A stretch of DNA of 64,000 nucleotides from Stenotrophomonas sp. 704A1 (GTDB taxonomy: Bacteria; Pseudomonadota; Gammaproteobacteria; Xanthomonadales; Xanthomonadaceae): positions 397,501-461,500 of the forward strand of contig NZ_CP130831.1 of assembly GCF_030549525.1 (NCBI RefSeq), read 5' to 3'. The translations under genes were made by a program, and so were the position numbers. The notes under the pieces are model-generated. The model made no database searches, was not told the DNA's origin, and saw nothing but the letters and a program-made list of their open reading frames with translations. Positions 45,626 to 53,557 of the stretch are shown here, one piece after another; position 1 is the first letter of the stretch, and each line of letters opens with the position of its first letter.

Positions 45626-48625
45626 ATGAAGGCTTACAACATCAAGCGGGCGGCGTTGTGCGTCGCCCTTGGCGCCTGCCTGGCCACACTGGCACCCAGT
45701 GCCTTCGCCCAGGACGGTGCCGTGGTCGGCCGCCTGACCAGCGATGTCGGGCAGGTGCCGGCCGGTGCCACGGTCACCGTGCGCAATCCGGCCACCGGCT
45801 TCGTGCGTTCGGTGCAGGCCGACAGCCGCGGCAGCTACCGCATTCCGCTGTTGCCGATCGGCACCTACGAGATGGAGGTGAGCCTGCCGGGCGGGGCGGC
45901 CAGCCGTGTCGGCCAGGTCACCGTCAGCCTGGGCAGTGCGACCACGGTGAACGTGCCGCTGGGTGCGGTCAGCACGCTGGGTACGGTGGAAGTCCGTGCG
46001 CCGCAGGTGGTGTCGATGGTGGACGTGAAGTCGACCGAATCGGCTACCAACATCACCCGCGAAGAACTGTCGCGGCTGCCGGTGGACCGCGACATCACCG
46101 CCGTGGCGCTGCTGGCGCCGGGCGCGGTGAAGGGCAAGGGCTCGCTGGGCGGGCAGGGCATCTCCTTCGGTGGTTCGTCGGTGGCCGAGAACACGGTCTA
46201 CATCAACGGCCTGAACGTCACCGACTTCTACAACCGGGTCGGCTTCTCGTCGGTGCCGTTCGCGTTCTACCAGGAGTTCCAGGTCAAGACCGGCGGCTAC
46301 TCGGTGGAATTCGGGCGCAGCACCGGTGGCGTCATCAATGCCGTCACCCGTTCCGGCAGCAACGACTTCAAGGCCGGCGCGGAACTGGTGTTCGAGCCGC
46401 GTGCGTGGCAGTCGCAGGCGCGCGACCGCTATGACGGCGAAGGCAGCCGCTACATCACCGCCAGCCGTGACGACTACTCGCGCAGTGCACTGAATGTGTT
46501 CGCCTCCGGCGCGCTGGTGCAGGACCGGCTGTTCTTCTTCGGCATGTACGAAGCGCGCGACTACACGCCCAACTCGACCAACGATGCCGGGACCGTGTTC
46601 AACCGGGGCAAGGCCGATGACCCGTTCTGGGGCGGCAAGCTGGATTGGCAGATCACCGACAACCAGATGCTGTCGCTGTTCGGATTCTCCGACAAGAGCG
46701 ATACCGTCACCGACGTCTATCGCTACGACCATGACACCGGCACCGTCGCGGCCGAGCGCAACAACCAGATCTACAACACGGTGGGGGGCCGGAACTGGTC
46801 GGGCACCTACAGCTGGCAGGTCAACAACGATCTGACCATGAAGCTGATGTATGGCGAGAACAAGCGCAACCGCACGCAGAGTTCGTTGATGGACGAAAAC
46901 TGCAATCGCGTGTTCGACAACCGCACGGCCAGCCAGGGCGTGCCGTCCAACCTGCAGGGTGACCGCAGCTGTACCAGCAGCTCGCAGCTGGAGTCGGCGC
47001 TGGATACGCGCAAGGCCGCGCGCGCCGATTTTGAATGGTCCATCGGCAACCACCTGCTGCGCTTCGGCCTGGACCGCGAGGAGAACACCTCCGACTACGA
47101 GCGCGCCTATCCCGGCCCGGGCGGCCTGCGCTACGACATCTACTACCGCACGCCGGGCAGTTCGCTCAACGGCGGCACCGTGCCGGCCAGCGGCCTGGTC
47201 GCACGTACCCGCCGCTACGAAGTGGCCGGCTCGTTCGAGACCATCAACTCGGCCTACTACCTGGAAGACAACTGGCAGGTCACCCCGAACCTCCTGCTCA
47301 ACATCGGCGCGCGCGTGGAGGGCTTCGACAACAAGGGTGGCGACGGCGACAGCTACATCAAGATCGACAACATGGTCGCCCCGCGGCTGGGCTTCTCGTG
47401 GGATGTGCGCGGTGACGGCACCACCAAGGTGTTCGGCAACCTGGGCCGCTACTACCTGCCGGTGGCCAACGTGATCAACATCAAGCAGGCCGGCGGCTTC
47501 CTCGACGAGCGCACCTGGTACGAATTCCTCGGTTACACCGGCGCGGCCAACAACATTCCCACGCTGGGCGGGCAGATCGGCCCGGTCGACAACTCGCAGG
47601 GGGATGGCAGCGTGCCCGACCTGCGCGCCGAGGTGAACCGTGACATGGATCCGGTCTACCAGGACGAGGCGATCCTCGGCTTCCAGCACATGCTGAGCGA
47701 GTCGTGGTCGGTTGCCGCCAGCGTCACCTACCGCCGGCTGCACAACGCCATCGATGACATGAACATCACCGCCACCGGCCAATGCGGTGCGATCGACGGG
47801 GTGTGGATCATGGGCAACCCCGGGCGCACCAACACGGTGTGGGGTGACACCAACTGCGATGGCAGCAACGATGGCTGGATCGATATCGATACGTCCAAGG
47901 AAGGCTGGGCGCTGTATGACGACGATGGCAACTACGTGGGCCAGCGCGGCTGGGTGAAGCCCAAGCGTGACTACAAGGCGCTCGAACTGCAGGTCGACCG
48001 TGCGTGGGACGGCAGGTGGGGCTTCAATGCTTCGTACACGCTGGCCTATGGCCGCGGCAACGCCGAAGGCCCGGTGAACTCCGATACCGACTTCGCCGAT
48101 GCCGGCCGCACCGAGAACTTCGACAATCCGTGGGTCAACTACCGGGGCTATGGCTACCTGGCCAACGACCGCCGCCACCAGTTCAAGTTCCGTGGCAGCT
48201 ATGCGCTGACCGAGAACCTGAGCGTGGCGGCCACCCTGGGCGTGCAGTCGGGCAGCCCGATCACCCGCTTCGGTGCCGGCAATCCGTTTGACGACACCGA
48301 CTTCCACAGCTACTACGTGTGCGTGTCCAACTGCCAGTCGACGGTGCCGTCCGAGCGCGTGTTCGTGCATTCGCCGCGCGGTGGCGACGGCCGCACTCCA
48401 TGGACCTACGACCTGGACGTGAGCGTCTCCTACAAGGTGCCGATCCCCACCGACCTGCGCCTGAAGCTGGCGGTGTACAACGTGCTCAACCAGCAGCGCG
48501 TGGTCACGGTGGACCAGGACTACGAGCCGCAGGACAGCATCGGTACGCCCAACCCGTTGTATGGCTACGGTACCGGCTTCCAGTCGCCGCGCTACGCACA
48601 GTTGACGGTGACGTGGGCCTACTGA
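45626..48625 (+). CDS. Oar-like TonB-dependent receptor with carboxypeptidase-like N-terminal domain
   Basis: A 999-aa outer membrane receptor. The signal peptide ends near PSAFAQ, followed by a carboxypeptidase-regulatory beta-sandwich (DGAVVGRLTSDVGQ to PIGTYEMEVSLPGG), the plug (ISFGGSSVAENTVYINGLNV, GRSTGGVINAVTRSGSN) and a 22-strand-type barrel ending QLTVTWAY. AGGAGAG precedes the ATG. Ligand not deducible; its neighbours (NlpC/P60, epimerase, VanX-type dipeptidase) point to murein peptides. Immediately downstream of the transglutaminase gene. Confidence 0.95.
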   Translation: MKAYNIKRAALCVALGACLATLAPSAFAQDGAVVGRLTSDVGQVPAGATVTVRNPATGFVRSVQADSRGSYRIPLLPIGTYEMEVSLPGGAASRVGQVTVSLGSATTVNVPLGAVSTLGTVEVRAPQVVSMVDVKSTESATNITREELSRLPVDRDITAVALLAPGAVKGKGSLGGQGISFGGSSVAENTVYINGLNVTDFYNRVGFSSVPFAFYQEFQVKTGGYSVEFGRSTGGVINAVTRSGSNDFKAGAELVFEPRAWQSQARDRYDGEGSRYITASRDDYSRSALNVFASGALVQDRLFFFGMYEARDYTPNSTNDAGTVFNRGKADDPFWGGKLDWQITDNQMLSLFGFSDKSDTVTDVYRYDHDTGTVAAERNNQIYNTVGGRNWSGTYSWQVNNDLTMKLMYGENKRNRTQSSLMDENCNRVFDNRTASQGVPSNLQGDRSCTSSSQLESALDTRKAARADFEWSIGNHLLRFGLDREENTSDYERAYPGPGGLRYDIYYRTPGSSLNGGTVPASGLVARTRRYEVAGSFETINSAYYLEDNWQVTPNLLLNIGARVEGFDNKGGDGDSYIKIDNMVAPRLGFSWDVRGDGTTKVFGNLGRYYLPVANVINIKQAGGFLDERTWYEFLGYTGAANNIPTLGGQIGPVDNSQGDGSVPDLRAEVNRDMDPVYQDEAILGFQHMLSESWSVAASVTYRRLHNAIDDMNITATGQCGAIDGVWIMGNPGRTNTVWGDTNCDGSNDGWIDIDTSKEGWALYDDDGNYVGQRGWVKPKRDYKALELQVDRAWDGRWGFNASYTLAYGRGNAEGPVNSDTDFADAGRTENFDNPWVNYRGYGYLANDRRHQFKFRGSYALTENLSVAATLGVQSGSPITRFGAGNPFDDTDFHSYYVCVSNCQSTVPSERVFVHSPRGGDGRTPWTYDLDVSVSYKVPIPTDLRLKLAVYNVLNQQRVVTVDQDYEPQDSIGTPNPLYGYGTGFQSPRYAQLTVTWAY

Positions 48626-50232
48626 GGATTGCGCCACCGCGGCCGCCGGGCATCGCCCGGCGCTGCCATGGGCCCCTGGTCGCCGCGGGCCTGGCGCTGT
48701 TGCCGGCAGCATGGGCCGGCGCGCCGGCGTCGGCGGCCGACAGCGCGCGCATCGACGCGGATGTCGCGGCGGTGATGCAGCACGAGCGCCTGCCCGGGCT
48801 GGCGATGGCGGTGGTCGAGGACGGCCAGGTGGTCTATCGGCATGCCCAGGGCGTGCGCGGTGATGGCGGGCGCATCGACGAGGACACCGTGTTCAAGATC
48901 GCCTCCAACAGCAAGGCGATGACCGCCGCGCTGCTGGCCACGCTGGTACAGGACGGCCTGCTGCGCTGGGACGATCCGGTGCGCCGCCACCTGCCTGCGT
49001 TCCGCATGCATGACCCCTGGGTGGGCGAGCACCTGCAGGTCCGCGACCTGCTGATCCACAACAGTGGCCTCGGCCTGGGCGCCGGTGACCTGATGCTGTG
49101 GCCCGAGCCCAACGCCTTCACCCGCGCCGACATCATCGCCGGGCTGGCACATCTGAAGCCGGCCAGCAGCTTCCGCAGCGGCTATGCCTACGACAACCTG
49201 ATGTATGTCGTGGCCGGGGAGGTGGCGGCGGCGGCCGGCGGCAAGCCGTATGACCAGCTGCTGCGCGAGCGGGTGTTCGCGCCGCTGGGAATGCGCCGCT
49301 GCCAGGTCGGTGCCTGGTCGGTGAAGCAGGTCGGCAACGTGGCCCAGCCGCACGTGCGGCGCGATGGCCGCATGCGGGTGGCTGGCGCCGATGGCACCAT
49401 CAGCCCCGACCTGGCCTCGATGGCGGCCGGTGGCATCCGCTGTTCGCTGCGCGACATGACGCGCTGGATGCAGGTGCTGCTGGACCCTTCCCTGGCACCG
49501 GACTGGCTGGATGCCGGGCAGCGCCGAACCCTGTGGACGCTGCACATGCCGATGCCGCTGGGCAGGCGCCAGCGCGACTGGGAAAACGCCCGTTTCCTGG
49601 GATACGGCTATGGCTGGCGCGTGTCGGACATGGATGGGCAGTGGAAAGTGGCGCACACCGGCACGTTGTCCGGCATGTACTCCTCGCTGGCGCTGCTGCC
49701 CGAGCGCAGGGTGGGGGTGGTGATGCTGATGAACGGTGACGGCGAGGACGCCCGCAGCGCGCTGATGCAGGCGACGTTGAAACGGTTCACCGCGCCGCAG
49801 GAGGCGCAGCCGGCGAGGTACTACCTGGCGGAGCTGGCAGGCGAGCGCGCGACGCGTGCCGCCCGCGGCGACGTGGCACCGTCCACCCGCGCCGCACGTC
49901 CGGCGGGCGCGGCCGACCTGCTGCAGGCGCAGGGACGGTATCGCGACCCTTGGCTGGGAGCGGCGTCGCTGTGCCCGGAGGCCGATGGCCTGCGTTTCAG
50001 TGTCGACAAGTCACCGCGGCTTCGCGCGCAGGTGCAGCAGCTGCAGGGGCGCTGGCTGCTGCGCTGGGATACGCTGGAACCTTCGGCGCAGGCATGGCTG
50101 CAGCCCGGCGAAGGCACGCCGACGCTGCAACTGCGCGCCATCGATCCGGAGATCGACTTCAGCTATGACTTCCAGGACCTGCATTTCACTCGCACTGGCG
50201 GTTGTCCTGCTGCCGGCGGCGCGCGCGGCTGA
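48613..50232 (+). CDS. Serine hydrolase of the beta-lactamase (S12) fold
   Basis: A 539-aa exported protein. The class C/S12 motifs are SNSK (SxxK) in KIASNSKAMTAALL, YDN (YxN) in SGYAYDNLMYVVAG and HTG in KVAHTGTLSGMYSS, so the active site is intact. A C-terminal extension of about 180 residues resembles lipocalin-like DUF3471-type domains. Probably a D,D-peptidase, D-aminopeptidase or esterase rather than a true beta-lactamase. No ATG fits; GTG 48613 overlaps the receptor stop by 13 nt. The signal region (LVAAGLALLPAAWAGA) is preceded by residues encoded by a REP palindrome. Confidence 0.87.
   Translation: MGLLRIAPPRPPGIARRCHGPLVAAGLALLPAAWAGAPASAADSARIDADVAAVMQHERLPGLAMAVVEDGQVVYRHAQGVRGDGGRIDEDTVFKIASNSKAMTAALLATLVQDGLLRWDDPVRRHLPAFRMHDPWVGEHLQVRDLLIHNSGLGLGAGDLMLWPEPNAFTRADIIAGLAHLKPASSFRSGYAYDNLMYVVAGEVAAAAGGKPYDQLLRERVFAPLGMRRCQVGAWSVKQVGNVAQPHVRRDGRMRVAGADGTISPDLASMAAGGIRCSLRDMTRWMQVLLDPSLAPDWLDAGQRRTLWTLHMPMPLGRRQRDWENARFLGYGYGWRVSDMDGQWKVAHTGTLSGMYSSLALLPERRVGVVMLMNGDGEDARSALMQATLKRFTAPQEAQPARYYLAELAGERATRAARGDVAPSTRAARPAGAADLLQAQGRYRDPWLGAASLCPEADGLRFSVDKSPRLRAQVQQLQGRWLLRWDTLEPSAQAWLQPGEGTPTLQLRAIDPEIDFSYDFQDLHFTRTGGCPAAGGARG
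48643..48668. repeat. REP palindrome within the 5' end of the serine hydrolase gene
   Basis: GCCGGGCatcGCCCGGC followed by GCTGCC, a slightly altered GCTACC end. In frame it encodes PPGIARRCHG. Confidence 0.8.
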
Positions 50233-50878
50233 GCCACCCCGTGTATCGACGGCCAGCGATCCTGCTGCAGCGGGGCTGGTGGAGATCCGCGCGCTGGCGC
50301 CGCAGATCGATCTGGACATCCGCTACGCCGGTGCAGACAACTTCACCGGTGTGCGCGTGCCCGGTTACCAGGCGCCGGCGTGCTACCTGCTGGCACCGGC
50401 CGCGCAGGCGCTGGCCCGCGTCGAGGCCGAGCTGCGCGCCGCAGGGTTCGCGCTGCGCATCTACGACTGCTACCGCCCGGTGCGTGCGGTGCAGGCGTTC
50501 ATGGCCTGGGTGCGTGATCCGCAGGAACAGTCGCGCAGGGCGCTGCAGTATCCGGACCTGGACAAGCCTCGGCTGCTGGCCGAGGGCTACATCGCCGAGC
50601 ACTCCGGGCACAGCCGCGGTGCCACCGTGGATCTGGGCCTGCTCGACTGCCGAAGCGGCACCTGCACGGCGATGGACATGGGCACCGACTTCGATTTCTT
50701 CGGCCCGCGTGCGCACACCGCCAGCCCCGGGCTGAGCGCGGCGCAGGTGGCCAACCGCCAGCAGCTGCTGCGGGCGATGGCGCGCCACGGCTTCGCCAAC
50801 TACCCGCAGGAGTGGTGGCATTACACGCTGCAGCCCGAACCGGACCCGGGCACCGCGTACGACGTGCCGGTCCGGTAG
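50165..50878 (+). CDS. D-Ala-D-Ala dipeptidase (VanX/DdpX family, M15D)
   Basis: A 237-aa zinc dipeptidase with signal peptide (ISLALAVVLLPAARA). Active-site motifs: HSGHSRGATVD (SxHxxGxxxD, His and Asp ligands) and EWWHY (catalytic Glu, His ligand); FALRIYDCYRPVRAVQ holds the conserved Arg. E. coli DdpX uses D-Ala-D-Ala as a nutrient; a periplasmic form next to murein-peptide genes fits scavenging more than vancomycin resistance, as no VanH/VanA ligase is near. The start lies 68 nt inside the preceding gene, an unusually long overlap. Confidence 0.92.
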   Translation: MTSRTCISLALAVVLLPAARAAEPPRVSTASDPAAAGLVEIRALAPQIDLDIRYAGADNFTGVRVPGYQAPACYLLAPAAQALARVEAELRAAGFALRIYDCYRPVRAVQAFMAWVRDPQEQSRRALQYPDLDKPRLLAEGYIAEHSGHSRGATVDLGLLDCRSGTCTAMDMGTDFDFFGPRAHTASPGLSAAQVANRQQLLRAMARHGFANYPQEWWHYTLQPEPDPGTAYDVPVR

Positions 50879-50992
50879 GGCGGGGCGAGCCCCGCACGGG
50901 TTGCCGGCGGCAACGGCCAGGACGCCTGTGGGTGCCGGGCGCAGCCCAGCCGATGCCCTTACACTGGCGGCCTTCTCACCCCTGCGTCGCTG

Positions 50993-51364
50993 ATGAACCT
51001 TCCCCTGCATTTCGGCCTGCTCGGTACGCTCGAAGCGGGTGCCATCGCCCTGCTGGTCGGCCTGCTGGTGTACCTGCTGTGGCATCGCGTGTGCCGGCTG
51101 CTGCACTGGACGATGGGCCACGCCATCGGCTGGTCATGCGTCATCGCCGTGATCCTCTCCGCCGGCATCGATGCCTGGAAGCTGTTCTACATGGGGATCG
51201 TGCGCCTGGAGTCGCCGCTGTACGCACGCCTGTTCCTGTCCACCATCCACGATCCCAACGAACTGGGCAGCCGCGTGGTGCTGGAGATCGCCGGCGCACT
51301 CGCCGGTGTTGCGTTGGGATGGCTGATGTTCAGTTCGCGGTCAGCGGAAAAAACCGTCGACTGA
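50993..51364 (+). CDS. Hypothetical membrane protein
   Basis: A 123-aa protein with three predicted helices (about 10-32, 45-62, 93-112), a charged middle loop (LESPLYARLFLSTIHDPNELGSR) and a short polar tail. No family recognised. Possible -10 TACACT lies near 50960, about 25 nt before ATG 50993. Transcribed independently of the dipeptidase gene. Confidence 0.75.
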   Translation: MNLPLHFGLLGTLEAGAIALLVGLLVYLLWHRVCRLLHWTMGHAIGWSCVIAVILSAGIDAWKLFYMGIVRLESPLYARLFLSTIHDPNELGSRVVLEIAGALAGVALGWLMFSSRSAEKTVD

Positions 51365-51589
51365 CGCAGCTTTTTCGTTCGCTGCCGGTTAAATCCGCCG
51401 GCGCTGAATGCGCGTCTTACTCCTCACTCACTTCACGCTAACCAGCGCGCTAATGCATGCCATGGCGCCGGTGGTTAACCCGGCGTGTGGGCGCTGATCG
51501 CGGCGCAAAATCGATTCAGAAACACGGTGGCAGGGTGGAGGCCGTGCGGAAACAACAGGCCGCGCAACCACCCAAAGGAGACACCCCAG

Positions 51590-52009
51590 ATGACTATTCG
51601 CAACCGCAAGCCCCTGATCGCCCTGATCGTCGCCGCCGGCAGCGTGCTGGCCATTCCGGCGATGGCGCAGACCGCCAAGCAGCAGGCGGCGCAGGCGCAG
51701 AACGAGGCCGCGCAGGCCCAGCAGTCGGCGGCGCAGGCCGGCCAGGCCGCCGACCAGGCGACCGACGCGGCCGCGGCGGCATCGGCCCAGGCCAACGGTG
51801 GTGGCCAGACCTGGGCCAGCATCGATACCGACGGCAACGGCACCATCAGCAAGAGCGAGGCGCAGGTGAACGCAGGCCTGGCACAGGTGTTCGACCAGGC
51901 CGATGCCAACAAGGACGGCCAGCTCAGTGCCGATGAGTACAAGGCCTACGTGGCCGCGCAGCAGGCCGGTGCCGGCGCGGGCGGCACTGCCGCCGGCCAG
52001 GGCCGCTGA
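51590..52009 (+). CDS. Exported EF-hand domain protein
   Basis: A 139-aa protein with a signal peptide (LIALIVAAGSVLAIPAMA), an Ala/Gln-rich helical stretch (residues about 24-65) and two EF-hand calcium loops: DTDGNGTISKSE and DANKDGQLSADE. Both loops have the standard 1,3,5,9,12 ligands. Probably a periplasmic calcium-binding protein. AAAGGAG precedes the ATG; the terminator at 52045 follows. Confidence 0.88.
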   Translation: MTIRNRKPLIALIVAAGSVLAIPAMAQTAKQQAAQAQNEAAQAQQSAAQAGQAADQATDAAAAASAQANGGGQTWASIDTDGNGTISKSEAQVNAGLAQVFDQADANKDGQLSADEYKAYVAAQQAGAGAGGTAAGQGR

Positions 52010-52044
52010 TCCACGGTTGTTTCGGGACAACCGGCGCATGGGAG

Positions 52045-52076
52045 ACCCGGGCGGCTGCGGCCGCCCGGGTTTTTTT
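52045..52076 (+). terminator. Rho-independent terminator after the EF-hand gene
   Basis: ACCCGGGCGGC / GCCGCCCGGGT stem with a TGCG loop and a T7 run. Confidence 0.93.
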
Positions 52077-52093
52077 CGTCATCGCCGCCCCTG

Positions 52094-52099
52094 TATCCT
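52094..52099 (+). promoter_or_regulatory. Candidate -10 box for leaderless HAD gene
   Basis: TATCCT, 6 nt (TGGCCG), then ATG 52106; no SD. Confidence 0.45.
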
Positions 52100-52105
52100 T
52101 GGCCG

Positions 52106-52858
52106 ATGAACACCTCCACGCCTGCGCCGTCGCGCGCCATCGGCCTGGTCGGTTTTGACGGTGACGATACGCTGTGGAAGAGCGAGGACTACTACCGCAA
52201 GGCCGAGCAGGATTACCTGGACCTGCTGTCGCGCTACATCGACGTCCACGACACCCAGATCGCCCGCCACCTGCTGGAAGTGCAGCAGCGCCACCTCGGC
52301 GTGTTCGGGTACGGGGTGAAGAGCATGACGCTGTCGATGATCGAAGCGGCCATCGAGATCACCGCCCAGCGCATCGAAGCGAACGACATCCAGCGCATCC
52401 TGGATATCGGCCATGACACCCTGCGCCATCCGGTCGAGCTGATCGACGGCGTGCGCGAATCGGTTGCCGCCATCGCCGCGCAGTATCCGGTGGTGCTGAT
52501 CACCAAGGGCGACCTGTTCCACCAGGAAGCCAAGATCAAGGTCGCCGCGCTGTCGGACCTGTTCCCGCGCATCGAGATCGTGTCCGAGAAGGACCCGGAC
52601 ACCTACGCCCGCGTGCTGGCCGAATTCGACCTGCCGATGCAGCAGTTCGTGATGGTGGGCAATTCGCTGCGCTCGGATATCGAGCCGGTGATCACCCTGG
52701 GTGGCTGGGGCATCCATACTCCGTATGCGGTGACCTGGGCGCACGAGACCCAGCACGGCGTCGCCGACGACGAACCGCGCATGGTCAACGCCGATACCGC
52801 GTGGGACTGGCCGGCCGCGCTGGCCGCGATCGAGGCCAAGGCCGCTGCGGCGGCCTGA
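52106..52858 (+). CDS. HAD family hydrolase
   Basis: A 250-aa cytosolic phosphatase-type enzyme. HAD motif I is GFDGDDTLW (nucleophile Asp18, acid Asp20), motif II LITKGDLFHQ, motif III Lys near HQEAKIK, motif IV GNSLRSDIEP. A four-helix cap lies between motifs I and II. Substrate unknown. Starts at ATG 52106 without an SD. Confidence 0.92.
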   Translation: MNTSTPAPSRAIGLVGFDGDDTLWKSEDYYRKAEQDYLDLLSRYIDVHDTQIARHLLEVQQRHLGVFGYGVKSMTLSMIEAAIEITAQRIEANDIQRILDIGHDTLRHPVELIDGVRESVAAIAAQYPVVLITKGDLFHQEAKIKVAALSDLFPRIEIVSEKDPDTYARVLAEFDLPMQQFVMVGNSLRSDIEPVITLGGWGIHTPYAVTWAHETQHGVADDEPRMVNADTAWDWPAALAAIEAKAAAAA

Positions 52859-52877
52859 CAGGGCGCGGCAGCTGCGG

Positions 52878-52883
52878 CAGAAT
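52878..52883 (+). promoter_or_regulatory. Candidate -10 box for the leaderless 52890 gene
   Basis: CAGAAT, 6 nt (CGGGGC), then ATG 52890; no SD. Confidence 0.4.
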
Positions 52884-52889
52884 CGGGGC

Positions 52890-53378
52890 ATGAACCTGTC
52901 ACTGCGCGCGCTGCTGCTGTCCCTGCTGCTGGCGCCGGCCATCGCGCTGGCCCAGCAGACCGCCGAACGCTCGGCGGCCTACGAGGTGAATACCGGCGAT
53001 GCCTGGATCGACGCCCAGCTGGCCGACATCAACCACTATGCCGAGCGCTACCCCGACGCCTTCCTCGACGAGGTCTCGCGCTATGCCGGCATTCCGCGCA
53101 GCTACATCGCGGCGCTGGCCAACACCCATCAGTGGCAGGCCGGTGACATCTATTTCGCCTGCTTCTGGGCCAAGGCCAGCGGCCTGAGCTGCCGCGACAG
53201 CGTGCGGGCCTTCAGCCAGAATCCGGACGGCGGCTGGGAGGCGGTGGTGTCGCGGCTGCCGGTGAAGCCGCAGAACCTGCACTATCGCGCCGTGCGCCAC
53301 GCCATCGTGGCCAGCTACGAGCACTGGGACCGGCCGATCACCCTCGATGCCACGCTGAAGCGCCAGCTGAAGCGGTAG
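52890..53378 (+). CDS. Hypothetical exported protein
   Basis: A 162-aa periplasmic protein with signal peptide (ALLLSLLLAPAIALA). The mature part is helical and conserved-looking (WIDAQLADINHYAERYP, DEVSRYAGIPRSYIAAL, GDIYFACFWAKASGLSC, two Cys). No family recognised. Its last codons (AAG CGG TAG) run into a REP element that supplies the TAG stop. Confidence 0.8.
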   Translation: MNLSLRALLLSLLLAPAIALAQQTAERSAAYEVNTGDAWIDAQLADINHYAERYPDAFLDEVSRYAGIPRSYIAALANTHQWQAGDIYFACFWAKASGLSCRDSVRAFSQNPDGGWEAVVSRLPVKPQNLHYRAVRHAIVASYEHWDRPITLDATLKRQLKR

Positions 53379-53446
53379 CGCCGGGCCATGCCCGGCGAGC
53401 GTGCAGCGCGGCCAGGGAGCCCGCCGGGCATGGCCCGGCGCTACCG
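53374..53446. repeat. Inverted REP pair overlapping a stop codon
   Basis: A GGTAGCGCCGGGC-headed copy (53374-53398), whose TAG is the stop of the preceding gene, is followed at 53421-53446 by an opposite copy ending GCTACC. Confidence 0.88.
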
Positions 53447-53557
53447 GGGTGTTTCCGGCGAACGGCAGTCGTCATGTTGCTCTGCATATCGCCCCCATCG
53501 CGCACTCCGGCGACAATACGGCTCTCGCCGTTCCCCGTTCCCGTAATCGAGTGACTG

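Noticed and set aside
45584..48712. 1042-aa open frame opposite the TonB receptor
   Set aside because: Same reason; the receptor's signal, plug and barrel are on the plus strand.
48613..50878. Vancomycin-resistance module because of the VanX-type and beta-lactamase-type genes
   Set aside because: No vanH/vanA-type genes or VanRS; the organism type is Gram-negative and the context is murein-peptide use.
50881..50992. GC palindrome CGGGGCGAGCCCCG as a terminator after the dipeptidase
   Set aside because: No T run follows; may be a repeat fragment, so not listed as a terminator.
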